Shown here in pieces: positions 42,975 to 53,575 of a DNA stretch of 64,000 bases (position 1 is the stretch's first letter; each line of letters begins with the position of its first letter). The notes beneath the pieces were generated by a model that was not told where the DNA came from, did no database searches, and worked only from the letters and a program-made list of their open reading frames with translations. The stretch spans positions 26,953,956 through 27,017,955 of the forward strand of contig NC_051095.1 of the NCBI RefSeq assembly GCF_901709675.1, read 5' to 3'. A program made the translations under genes and the position numbers. Origin of the DNA: Syngnathus acus (Eukaryota > Chordata > Actinopteri > Syngnathiformes > Syngnathidae).

Positions 42975-43510
42975 CTAGGAAAACAAGAGAATTTGTCTAA
43001 ATTCAAGTTGATGAAAAACAACTCAAAAGGTGAAGAATGTTCCATAAAAAGCTTTCTAATCTCACGCTTTTTAAACAAGTCAAAATGTGCATGTAAAATT
43101 TACAAACAAAAGTGTCAGCCAGCTCGTGGCTTGGCCAGGAGGCTCACCCCGGACCGCATCACAAACCCCGGAAGTCGGCTTGTTGGAAAGATTGGGAGTA
43201 CCGCACTACCAGCGAGGAGGCCGACCCTTCAGCTGAGTGTGGCCGTTTAAAGCACCTCCTTTTCAGATAGGCGCCAGAGGTGCCATAAATTGACTTCCGT
43301 GGAAATGCAAGTCAAATGAACCCTTACCAATTTCAATTGAATATATAACGACGTATGTACAATTCAGCTTGCATCACGCTTCTCGAAAAGGCATCTTGTT
43401 TGCGTTGGTAAAAGAAATAGACGTGATAGGGCACTTTAGCTGCAGAGAGGCTGCTCTTTTCTTGCTCTTAAATCAGCCACGGAGAGGCTAATCCTTGTGA
43501 TATGTTGAAG
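42975..43510 (-). other. upstream of elf2 start exon; GC-rich patch 43110-43250
   Basis: The patch is richer in G/C and CpG than its surroundings and holds a perfect ETS core site ccggaagt (43168-43175). It could be a non-coding first exon or promoter of elf2, but no transcript evidence is visible. The plus-strand open frame here (42891-43250) overlaps the exon antisense and is not accepted. Confidence 0.35.
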
Positions 43511-44600
43511 TAGAGCTTGGCGATTTGACCCCGAAAAAAATTCTTAAAAATAAAAAGGTTTTTTTTTCTAAAATCTGAATTTCGATTCAATTTCCGATTT
43601 GTTTATAAAGAGAAAAAATACTGCAAACATGGGAAAACAACATTATTGTTTTTTTAATCTCCTGCGTGAAATAGAATTATCAGGATAAAAGTACAAACTA
43701 AATGAGGCTCTGTCTGAAAAACAAATCAGTAATAGTGCAACTGGAACATCACAATAATTGAAACATCACAATAACTTGAATAAATAATAAGAGATAATAA
43801 TGGCAAAACATTTTAGAATAAAAAAAAAAACCTGAATAAAATTCTCAGCAGCATAATGCAAATAGGCTGTCTGTCGTCACACGCTGCGCAAGGTCCAGCT
43901 CATATCAATGAAGTGCACGGTCAGGCTGCATTCTTTGGCTTGACCAGAGGTCCGTTGTAGCAGCAAAATGCCTCATCTCCTCCAGATCTTCTCGCAGTTT
44001 TTCCCAGGTTGTGTTGTACAGCGAAGGCAGCGCTACATCTGAGAAGTATTTGCAACTCGGTACAACATACTTAGCACATACAGCACTCTTAGCAAGCGTT
44101 TGAAGCCCTGTTTTTCAACAGAATAAATGGGAAGTATGTCCGTGGCAAGACAAAAAGTAATAGTTTCGGTAATTGCTTTCCACTGCACTCCACCTTTGTC
44201 ATACGGCACAGTGGTTGTGAAACTCTCTATCGTCGTTTATACATGAACTTTATACTTCTGTGGTTCTGGCTCCAAAGCTGATTGCACTGTTCCCACTCTG
44301 CTTGTTTTTCAGGTGTTGGAATAAGTTTGACATGCTGCTGCCGTTTGTAACGACAGCTTTTCTGCATAATTTGCAGCACGGTGCTTCATCAGTTCTCTCA
44401 AAGCTGTACCAGCTTCACCCGACTGAATAAACTGTTCCCTGTTTAGACAAAAGTTCTTCGCAAGAAGTCGTTGCCGGCATGTTTGTTGTGTTTGTGCTGG
44501 GACCATCCAAGGGGACGTGAGAGGGGAGGAGAGGAGAGAGATGACTATGGGTGCTCGCGCGGAACCATCGAAAGCGTACTTTGCAGACATAACATTTGTA
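43511..44600 (-). pseudogene. hAT (ZBED-type) transposase, middle part
   Basis: Minus-strand reading from about 44590: LAKNFCLNREQFIQSGEAGT, ALRELMKHRAANYAEKLSLQ, then with stops FKRLLRVLCAKYVVPSCKYF, SDVALPSLYNTTWEKLRED and ATTDLWSS (about 43955). The block P.R.YF...ALP.LY......ATTDLWSS is characteristic of ZBED1/4/6-like hAT transposases. 43511 'agcttggcgatttgacc' may be one element end. Heavily broken. Confidence 0.6.
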
Positions 44601-44713
44601 TAATTTTAAAAATGTGAAAAACATTTTTAGAAAAGCGGAAAAAAAATTATTTATTAAAATCAAAGTTGACTTGGGCTTTTGGGGGGAAAACAAATAAGTA
44701 CAAACATATTTTA

Positions 44714-45479
44714 TAGGGCTGTGGACTCGGACTCGGACTCGGTCGGACTCGGTCATTTTTGCCAGACTCGGACTCGGTGCTGATTTTGACCGAGTCCACC
44801 GAGTCCGACAATAAAAAAAATAGGTTCAATTTTATTTTCATCATGCTGCTGAGAATGCGCGTAGGAATACTGTCCACAGCCCATCTTATGATCAATGCGG
44901 CCGAGGTTGATGGCTCCACATCGACGGAGGAGGATGAGTTTGAAAAAGAACTTGACAGCATTGAGCGCCGCCGGCGTTTGTCGGCCGCCGCCTCGCCAAC
45001 CAACATAGATGAAGAAATTGGGACAATGTTGGCACTTGGTCGAATGAAAGAGAGCCCATTTGTTACAGCTGATCGTTATCCGTCCGGCCTCAAGGCAGCG
45101 ACTCGGACACTAACAGCAATGCCAATCAGCCAAGTCAGCGTAGAGCGCCTGTTTTCCGGGCTCAAGTTTATCATGTCTGATCAGCGCGGCGCGATGAAGG
45201 CTGACTTGGTTGACTTGGTTGAGGCGATTTTGTTCCTAAGAACAAACTCAAGTCGTTGAATTGAAACTTGAAAGTATCTGTTTATTGTATTCGTTTATAT
45301 GTTTAATAAAGACAAAGCCATCACAAAACTGTTGTAATTATTTAGATTTTGATCTAAATTAGCCTTGAATAAAGACTAAGCAGTCACATGAATTAACAGA
45401 AAAAATGGACAGCCGGACTCGGTGGTCAAGAGGCCGGACTCGGACTCGGTGCAAAAATCCGACCGAGTCCACAGCCCTA
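44714..45479 (+). mobile_element. hAT-like element keeping transposase C-terminus
   Basis: Ends 'tagggctgtggactcgg' and 'ccgagtccacagcccta' are inverted repeats, with extra 'actcggactcgg' repeats at both sides. No clean 8-bp duplication was found. The plus-strand frame ends VSVERLFSGLKFIMSDQRGA then a short DLVEAILFLR to the stop at 45257-45259. This is the hAT dimerisation region; DLV is duplicated (DLVDLVEAI). Upstream acidic/serine-rich residues (44930-45010) are in frame. BED finger and catalytic core are absent. Confidence 0.7.
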
Positions 45480-45539
45480 TACGTACATACATAAATAATA
45501 AATAGTTATTGCACGTAGTGTTGACAGCAACAGTGACAG

Positions 45540-48145
45540 TGTAAGTATAAAGGTGTATTGATATTGCATTATAGCTGGTGGTGTTTCCTCTCAGAGTTCA
45601 GTGTGGTGATGGCTCTTGGGAAGAAGGAAGCAGCTCAAACAGCTGGGAGGAGGGATGTGTGTGTTGTCCCTGATGATATTGCGAGTTCTGCTGACACACC
45701 GGGTAGTGTATATCAGTGGTCCCCAACCTTTTTTGCGCCACGGACCGGTTATGTGTCAGAAATATTTTCGTGGACCGGCCTTTATATAAATAAATACATC
45801 TTATAAATAAATAATACATTTGTAATAAATATATAAATACGATGAAATAAAATGATACCACTGGCATAAAAACAAGTGTAAACGACAAAAATAGAACTCA
45901 CCATTACGTTGCATTAGTGGGAGCACTGAGCTTGTTTCTCAGAAACGAGCCGGTCCCATCTAGGCGTAATCGGAGACAATGACACCCGAAGTGGTTAAGG
46001 TTTGTCTTTTAATGCAGGATGCTTGGTCTCCATGTGCCGAAGCAGTTTTGAAGGCTTCATTGCCTCGTTAGCTAGCCTGTCACCACATATTATGCAGAGT
46101 GGGCTTGGCGCGTCAGTCACCTGTGGCGATAAATCCATATTTTAAGTAGGACTCCAGAAATGTTCTTTTAAATGCAGCTTTCCTTTTCTTAGAAGTGGTA
46201 GTCTCTTCTTCTTCAGTCTCCTCATTGGGCTTTTTTCCCTGTCCGAAGAAGCTTTCCAAACATCTGTTTCTTGCTCATTTTTGCTTGCTTCGCGGGCTCG
46301 ATTGGGGTGACATGTCACGTGACCGAGACGAGTGTCTTGACCTGAACCGACGGATGTAATTGGGAGAGAATCGCCAATGTTTTTATATTTTTCAAAATAA
46401 ATTCTTACTAATTTTTGCTACCTTTGCGGGCTCGACTGGGGAAACATGTCACGTGACCGGGACGAGCGTCTTGACCTGAATTAATTGATCGTCGATAAAA
46501 AAAAAACTTTTTTTTCTTCAGTGCGGCTTGGCGACTCGGTACCAAGAGACCAGTCCGCGGCCCGGTGGTTGGGGACCACTGGTGTATATGTCAGTCAGGG
46601 AGGGGAGAGGGCACCCGACAATCCTCTGCGCTGCTCTGAATGTCCTCTGCTGCCTCCCTCTGTCTGCAGCAGTGCAGCTCCCGTACCAGGTGGTCAGGCA
46701 GTACGTCAGCAGGCTCTCAATGGAGGAGCGGTAGAAGGCAAGCAGCAGTTTCCGGTCCATACTGTTCTTCCTGAGGACTCTCAGGAAGTGTAGACGCTGC
46801 TGAGCCTTCTTGATGACAGCTGAGGTGTTGCGTGTCCAGGAAAGGTCATCAGAGATCTGGACTCCCAGGAATCTGAGATCATGGACCCTCTCCACACTCT
46901 CGCTGTTGATGTAGAAGGGGATCCCTTTTCTTCCTCCCGAAGCCCACGATGATCTCCTTTGTCTTTGTGGTATTCAGAGCCAAGTGATTTACGGAGAACC
47001 AGGTCGTGAGCTTCTGGACCTCCTCCCTATAGACGAGGGGTGTCAAACAAATCTGGGATCTGATGTGGATGGGGGAAGGGCTAGAGCAGGGGACTGTGTC
47101 TGTGGTGATGCAAAGCGAGCAAAGAAGCAATTAAGCTCCTCTGTCAGCAACTCACTTGGGTCTAACGTCACATCACAGCCCCTGAAGTTAGTGATGGTCT
47201 GGATGCCCTGCCACACCTCTCGTGGTCTGTTGCTGGCTTTGGCTTTTTTAATCCCTTTCTTCAGGTCAGCCCGAGTTGAGCTGTAAAGGGCTTTGTCGCC
47301 TGACCTGAAGGCAGAGTCGCGGGCCCTGAAGAGTGAGCGGACCTGGCTGGTCATCCAGGGTTTCTGGTTGGGAAAGACCCGGATGGTTTTGTCCACGGAT
47401 ACAGTTCCCATAAAGAACTTGATGTAGTCCAGAACTGTCTCTGTGAACATTGCCAGGTCTTGGTGGTGAAATAGGTCCCAGTCAGTGTCTTGGAGGCAAA
47501 CCTGGAGTTGGCTGAGTGCATTTCCAGGCCAAGTTGTTACAGTCCTTGTGGTGGGCCTGGATCTGCGTCTGAGGGGGTTGTATGCGGGGATGAGCAGCAG
47601 GGAGAGATGGTCTGACTGTCCGAGGTGGGGGAGGAGCATAGCTCTGTACCCGTGCTTGATGTTGGAGTACACGTGGTTCAAAGTCCTTTCCGCTCTTGTT
47701 GGGCACTTAATGTGCTGGTGAAACTGCAGGAGTACAGTCTTCAGATTGGTCTTATTAAAGTCTCCCGCTATTATGTGAACACCATCGGGGTGGGCCCGCT
47801 GCTGTTCATTGATGGTGTTCAGCAGGAGAGAGAGCACCGCGCTAGCGTTAGCATCTGGCGGGATGTAAACAGCGGCGATGATCACTACTGTTATCTCTTT
47901 CGGTAGAAAATAAGGCCAGCATCTAACAGACGTACTCAATGTCGGTGGAGCAGTGCTTTTTTGTGTGTGTGTGCGTGTGTTGTGTTTTCCATCAGCACAC
48001 AGGGCAAGTGATGCATCAGTGCAGTAGTGTTGGAGTAGTAGTGCCTGTAGTCTGTGCATGCTGCTTGCTGCTTCTGCTTGCCACTTTTCTGCTTTCAGCT
48101 ACCGCCACTGGCTATACCTCTGTTTCCGGGGGTAAAAAGAGGAGC
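45540..48145 (-). pseudogene. L2-group LINE with hAT insertion and RT core deletion
   Basis: Minus strand. Endonuclease: IIAAVYIPPDANASAVLSLL (about 47880), IIAGDFNKTNL (47785), GQSDHLSLLLIPAY (47610). Linker with NQKPWMTSQVRSLFRARDSAF (split by frame end at 47043). The RT fingers and palm are missing: after SDPRFV and a stop at 47043 it jumps to YREEVQKLTTWFSVNHLALN, the region just after the FADD block. The C-terminal domain RFLGVQISDDLSW continues to 46590, is interrupted by hAT 45714-46581, and resumes with SQLFELLPSSQEPS (45640). The family matches 9972-13195. Confidence 0.8.
45714..46581. mobile_element. hAT non-autonomous element, copy 2 (gtgtatat target)
   Basis: Inverted ends 'cagtggtccccaacc' and 'ggttggggaccactg'. 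Perfect 8-bp duplication gtgtatat (45706-45713, 46582-46589). Same family as 10689-11603, with a more decayed BED-finger remnant on the minus strand (about 46270-45990). Confidence 0.95.
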
Positions 48146-48179
48146 CGAGTGCATTAGCTTCCTCAGCCAGTACACAGCC

Positions 48180-48470
48180 TCTCCATTGCTAAGACTTGCA
48201 CACGCCTCCTCGTGGCAACACACGGCAACTGGTACCTTGTGGTTCCAGGCTAAGTTGTGCAGGATCTCGGAGCAGCAGTGGGCCCCAGAGATGCGGCATG
48301 TAGGCCCACCGGTGTGAAGACGCCCTACTGCCCGTCAACCACTGTCCTGGCTGTGGGTAAACACCTCCAGCTATGGGTAAATAGTGAAGACCTCAACGGT
48401 GGACCAGGCGGAGGATGATGGCTGACCTAAGGGGAGCGTCACAACAGCTGGGAAGGCAAATGAAGGCTGC
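48180..48470. repeat. dispersed repeat shared with 1740-2236 (inverted)
   Basis: See 1740-2236. Here it directly precedes the remaining RT codons of an L2a LINE. Confidence 0.5.
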
Positions 48471-49815
48471 AGCAGAAAAGGGTCACGTCGTCTTGATCTC
48501 TCTTCTCTCTCTACACCAGTGGTTCTTAACCACCCCCTGGGGGTGCGAGAATGCTTCTTAGGGGGTGCGAGGATACCCTGGGGGAAATTTACAAATTTTC
48601 AGGGATAATGGTCAGGTAACCGAAAAAAGTGGAAAAATTCTGGAAATCAAGAAGTCATTGTGTTAATTGGCATTAGGGATAATGCTAATTAAGCCTTATA
48701 GCTGTAAAGTAAACCAATTATTATTATTATAATCATTTAGGGTTAGGTTTAGGGGTGCGAGAACTGGTTGGTGAATTGAATAGGGTGCGAACAAGGAAAA
48801 AGGTTAAGAACCACTGCTCTACACCAACGATTTCTCCTCGTTGAAGCTCCTGAAGTATGCAGACGACACCACTCTCATCGGACTGATCCGGGACGGTGAT
48901 GAGACTGCGTACAGACAGGAGGTGGAGCGGCTGGCCCACTGGTGCAGCCAAAACCACCTGGAGCTGAACCCGCTCAAGACCGTGGAGATGACAGTGGACT
49001 TCAGGCGAGACCCTTCACCACTTTCACCCCTCACTATCCGCAGTAAGACTATTCTCTACATAGACACCTTCAAGTTCCTGGGATCCACAATCTCTCGGGA
49101 CCTGAAATGGACCAGCCACATAGACTCTGTCCGGAAGAAGGCCCAGCAGAGGTTGTACTTCCTGAGACAGCTCAAGAAGTTCAACCTGCTGCGGGAGCTG
49201 CTGAAGACCTTCTACACTGCCATCATCCAGTGTGTCCTCTGCACCTCCATCACTGTCTGGTTTGGATCGGCCTCCAAACAAGACAAGCACAGACTGCAAC
49301 GGACAATCAGGACTGCAGAAAAGATAATTGGAATCAACCTCCCATCTACCCAAGACTTGTACCTGTCCAGGACCAGGAAACGTGCAAGTAACATCTCTTC
49401 AGACCCATATCACCCAGGTTGCAGTCTGTTTGAAGTACTCCCCTCCGGACGGAGTTATAGAGCTCTGTACGCCAAAACCAGCAGACACAGAGACAGCTTC
49501 TTCCCCCAGGCTGTTGCTCTGATGAACTCACACCACTCAGAGTCTCAGAGTCATTGCTGTATAACAACATCCTGCTCTCCACACCTTTTTTGAATTGTCT
49601 ACACTTTGTACTGTGTCCTCTCTGCATCCATTGCAGCCTGGACATCCTGGAAGAGGGACCCTCCCATCTGTGGTCTCTTCTCGTGGTTTCTCATTTCCCC
49701 TAGTTGGAGTTTTGAGTTTTTCCTTGCCCTCCTGGGAGTTCAAGATCAGGGGATGTTTGAGAATATTTGTCATTTTTCACGTCCTGAGTGTTGTTAGTCA
49801 CCTAAATGGCTGAAC
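48460..49815 (+). pseudogene. L2a LINE, 3' half with hAT MITE
   Basis: Begins near the RT motif corresponding to PQGCVLSPLLFSLYTN (degenerate here: EKGHVVLISLLSLYTND after removing the MITE). Then KYADDTTLIGLIRDGDE (48853), HLELNPLKTVEMTVDFRR and FKFLGSTISRDLKW. An open C-terminal domain follows to 49593 (LFEVLPSGRSYRAL, DSFFPQAVALMN). The 3' UTR 49600-49815 contains the 'ttttccttgccctcctggga' module. Confidence 0.82.
48517..48816. mobile_element. 300-bp hAT MITE
   Basis: Ends 'cagtggttcttaacc' and 'ggttaagaaccactg'. Perfect 8-bp duplication ctctacac (48509-48516, 48817-48824). Interrupts the LINE codons for SLYTND. Confidence 0.95.
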
Positions 49816-50685
49816 AGAAGGTGTGATGTACGAAGGCCTTAGGAACAACAAGGCCACCAGTCCAGATGGGATCCCAGCACAGATCATAAAAGCAGGTGGA
49901 CCAGAGCTCCTGTACCACATCCACGCCCTCCTCCTCAAGGTCTGGGAAAAAGAAGAGCTTCCCTCAGAGCTCAGAGATGCTCTAATAGTGACCATATTTA
50001 AGAAGGGGGACAAGGCAGAGGGGCATCTCACTCCTGTCAACAACAGCCAAAGTCATTGCCCATGTTCTGGCGAACCGACTGCTACCACTGTGAGGAAATA
50101 CTCCCAAAATCACAGTGTGGTTTCCGTCTATCCAGAGGTACAGCCGACATGATCTTCACGGCACGCCAACTCCAGGAGAAATGCCGTGAACAAGGGCAGC
50201 CTCTGTACATGGCCTTCATAGACCTGACAAAGGCCTTTGACACTGAAGACCGCCAGGCCCTGTGGAGTATACTAACAAGGTACGACTGCCATGAGAAGGC
50301 CATCAGGGTACTGAGGCTTCTACATGACGGCATGTCAGCCACAGTGCTCACCAACAGCGGCTCGGAGTCCAAGCCCTTCACAGTCGAAACTAGTGTGAAA
50401 CAGGAATGCATCATTGCACCAACCCTGTTCGCAATCTTCATAGCTGCAATACTCCACCTTATTGGCGAGGAGCTGCCTCAGGGGATCCCAATTGTCTACA
50501 GGACTGATGGCAGGCTCTTCAACTTGCTCAGGTACAAAGCCAAGCGCAAGGTCTCCAACACCACCATCAGGGATCTCCAATATGCTGATGATAACGCCAT
50601 CACAGCACACTCTGCCGAGGACCTCCAGGGATTTCTGAATGCGTTTGCTAAGGCAAACAGAGCCCTGGGTCTAACATTGAACATC
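49816..50685 (+). pseudogene. RTE-like LINE, RT domain (left part)
   Basis: NNKATSPDGIPAQIIKAGGP (49850), VTIFKKGDKAEG (49993), a frame change near 50045, EEILPKSQCGFRLSRGTADM, YMAFIDLTKAFDTEDRQALW (50205, catalytic Asp) and VKQECIIAPTLFAIF (here QE where the family has QG). An inserted-looking stretch GRLFNLLRYKAK follows, then LQYADDNAITAHSAEDLQGF (50577, YADD) and RALGLTLNI. It continues at 55646 after the stacked insertion. Clade inferred as RTE/RTE-X. Confidence 0.75.
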
Positions 50686-50998
50686 ATGTCATGATGGCGC
50701 CGCGGACGGCCGCCTCGGTGTGTCGCTCTCTGCTACTTTGTCTTATTTTGTGTGTTTTCTGTGTCTTCTCCTGTCCATCCCAGATCACTTTTACCAGAGA
50801 AGAACTGTTAAACATTGGACAGTCTTCTCCTGGTATTTTCTCCCCAGTTTTCTCTGATCCAGACTGTTAGAGATTTTAGCCGGTGCTATACAAGTTAGCA
50901 TGCCGAAGACGGCGGCGTGGCAAACGCGCCGGAGCCCTTGTAAAGCTGAGGCAGAGAGGGTTCCGTTCTCCCCTACCATCAATTCATCTGGCGAATGT
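50686..50998 (+). pseudogene. L2a LINE, 5' end
   Basis: MMAPRTAASVCRSLLLCLIL leader (50688-), ITFTREELLNIGQS (50790), then stops, RRRRGKRAGALVKLRQRGF (50910-) and PSIHLANV. The last 60 bases equal the start of the copy at 1-70. The match ends abruptly at 'gaatgtc' (50998), where another LINE begins; the rest of this LINE resumes at 53576. Confidence 0.78.
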
Positions 50999-53575
50999 CT
51001 GATAATCTGTCGGATAATATAATAATGGGCAATTTCAATATCCACATGAATTTACTGTCAGAGCCACTTACATCGGCGTTTCAGACTTTAACTGATACAT
51101 TTGGTTTTACGCAAGCCATACAGGCAGCAACGCATAAGAATGGAAATACCTTAGATCTGGTATTATCCCGAGGGCTGGCAACCTCAAATATAACAGTACT
51201 GCCATACACTACTGTTATGTCTGATCATTACTAAATAAAATTTGAAATTTTAGTTCTTTGTCAAAGACAAGAGCGCAATCAGAATTCCAGCAGCTGTAAT
51301 ATTAACTCCGTAACTGCGACTGTGCTATCTGAGTTACTGCTGCCGGCAAATGCCATATTTCCCGCATATATCGGTTCTATTGATAATCTTACAAATGAAT
51401 TCAATTTTTGTTTTTTTAATTGCATTACAGAAAATAAAGAACTTTATCACAATATTCTAATTTTCTGAGACAGTCCTGTATGGATAACCGTACTATCACT
51501 CAGAGTGATACTGTAACTAATCTCAGGGTAATATTTGACCAAACGCTCTCCTTTCAAAAGCACATTAAGAACATAACTAGAATTGCGTTTTTTTCACCTT
51601 CGTAATATTGCTAAGATTCGTCCGATCCTCTCGACCAGTGATGCGGAAACTATTATACGTGTGTTTATTACGTCGCGCCTGGACTACTGTAACGCATTAT
51701 TCTCTGGTCTTCCTAAGTCCAGTATCAAAAGTCTACAGTTAATACAAAATGCTGCTGCAAGGCTGCTCTCACGGACAAGAAAATTTGATCACGTTACCCC
51801 ATTATTAGCCAACTTACATTGGCTCCCGGTCTATTTAAGATATGACATCAAGGTTCTTCTATTAACCTATAAATCATTGCATAGCTTAGCGCCTTCATAT
51901 CTCGTCGAACCAGTTGTTCCTTACATTCCGTCTCGTAACCTCCGCTCGCAAAACGCTAGTCTTTTAGTGACCCCGAGGGCCAAAAGAATTTCTGCATTTT
52001 CTATTCGGGCTCCAGAGCTTTGGAATGCCCTACCAATGGATATTAGAACTGTACCTCAGTAGAAACATTTAAGACACGTCTAAAGACACATTTCTATGAT
52101 ATGGCCTTTAATTAACCTGTAGTGGCCGATTCGGCTGGAGTTTGTGTTTTCGCTCCCTCCCCCCCATCACTCCCCGGCTGGGGAGGTGGTTAGGTGACAC
52201 CCAAGCTGACAGCGGCCGTCTGGATTCTCGTGGACCAATCAAGATGAGGAAACTGCAGCGGATTAGCCCCCTCGAAGACACTGCCAGGACAATTGAGGGC
52301 ACTTCCTGCAGCTTTTCGCTTTGAATTGGACATTCACTTTTTCTTTGATTTTTTTTTACATTATGTATTTTATGTGCCCTCTCTGCATCCATTGCAGCCT
52401 GGTGATCCTAAAAGGGGGATCCTCCCATCTGTTGTCCCTTCTCAAGGTTTCTCATTTTTCCCCTAGTAGGGGTTTTATGAGTTTTTTCCTTGCCCTCTTG
52501 GGAGCTTAAGATCAGGGGATGCTTTGAGAATACCGTATTATAAGACGACACCCTCTTTTTCAAGACTCAAGTTTGAAAAAAGACTTTTTGAACACCAAAT
52601 TTAATTTTTATACAGAAAATAATTACATCTGAAACAAATGATTATAACAATATATTCGAGAGAAAAAGCAAGTTATTTTGCCTTATTCAAATCATGCAAA
52701 AACTGTCTATCACATCTTAATATCTGAACATTTAAATATGTAAACTAAAGTGCAATCACATTTGTAAATGAATGGCTTCTGGTTTTTGAAATGTAAATAA
52801 ACCAACCTACTGTGATAAAACAACAAAATTGCAATAACTGCATTAACCATCAAAGTGAAGTCTTACTGTAGTCTTGAAAAAAATCTGAATAAGGAAAAAC
52901 ATTGCAATAAAATAATGCAAACTGCTACCGCTATTGTTGGGGAGCCTGAGGTCTGTATAGGGGGTTGGCTCGGATGGTTATGCTCTTTTCGCCCCCGGGT
53001 GTCGGTCAGAGCACAGGAGGGAAGACGTTGTTCTGTTTTGATTGCTTTACTGAATTATTGGCAAAAAAATAACCATAAATGAAATACTCTCGGTAACACA
53101 CCAAACATAAGTTATCGATCGAGACAACAAAACACATTTGCTGGCGACCGTTAGTCGCCGTGCCGCTGCGTAACGGCTACTCGTACAATGCGAGGCAAAC
53201 TTAAAGGGGCGCGCTGGAGCCGTCAATCAAACGGCGCGGCGCGCGCACGAAGCAAACCGCGATCGGACAACGACACAACAGTGGACAGTAGTAACAATGA
53301 AATGTATATGCTCACTTTGTGTCGAAGACGCACACAATCACAGCAACATACTCAGTCGATACCAGCAACCTTTAATTTACCGCTGCGCACAAGTGAAAAT
53401 CGGTATAATGTCTAGACCCCGAATATAAGACGACCCCCACTTTTTTAGTCTTATTTCAATGCAAAAAACATCGTCTTATATTCAGGCCAAAACGGTAATT
53501 GTCAATTTGTTTTGTATATGTGAAGCCCTTTGAGACTGCTTGTGATTTAGGGCTATATAAAAAAACTTGACTTGA
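50999..53575 (+). pseudogene. second L2-like LINE ('L2b') inserted in L2a
   Basis: Endonuclease end: IIMGNFNIHMNLLSEPLTSA (51023), FTQAIQAATHKNGNTLDLVL (51104), MSDHY. RT is missing except the final part. C-terminal domain 51583-52080: IRVFITSRLDYCNALFSGLP, LQLIQNAAARLLSRTRKFDH, LHWLPVYLRYDIKVLLLTYK and RAPELWNALP. The 3' UTR ends 53518-53575 with 'gccctttgagactgcttgtg' and an 'aaaaaacttgacttgactt' tail. The MITE 52533-53495 interrupts the UTR. Confidence 0.75.
52533..53495. mobile_element. TA-flanked MITE ('aagacgac' type)
   Basis: Ends 'ccgtattataagacgac' and 'gtcttatattcaggccaaaacgg', TA at 52531-52532 and 53496-53497. The target is readable by comparison with the L2a UTR at 55510 ('gagaatatttgtcaatttt'). 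No transposase. Confidence 0.85.

Noticed and set aside
42891-43250. 119-codon plus-strand open frame
   Set aside because: Overlaps the elf2 start exon in antisense and has no recognisable domain.
44647-45006. Ser/Arg-rich minus-strand frames
   Set aside because: Antisense to the acidic stretch of the hAT transposase fragment on the plus strand.
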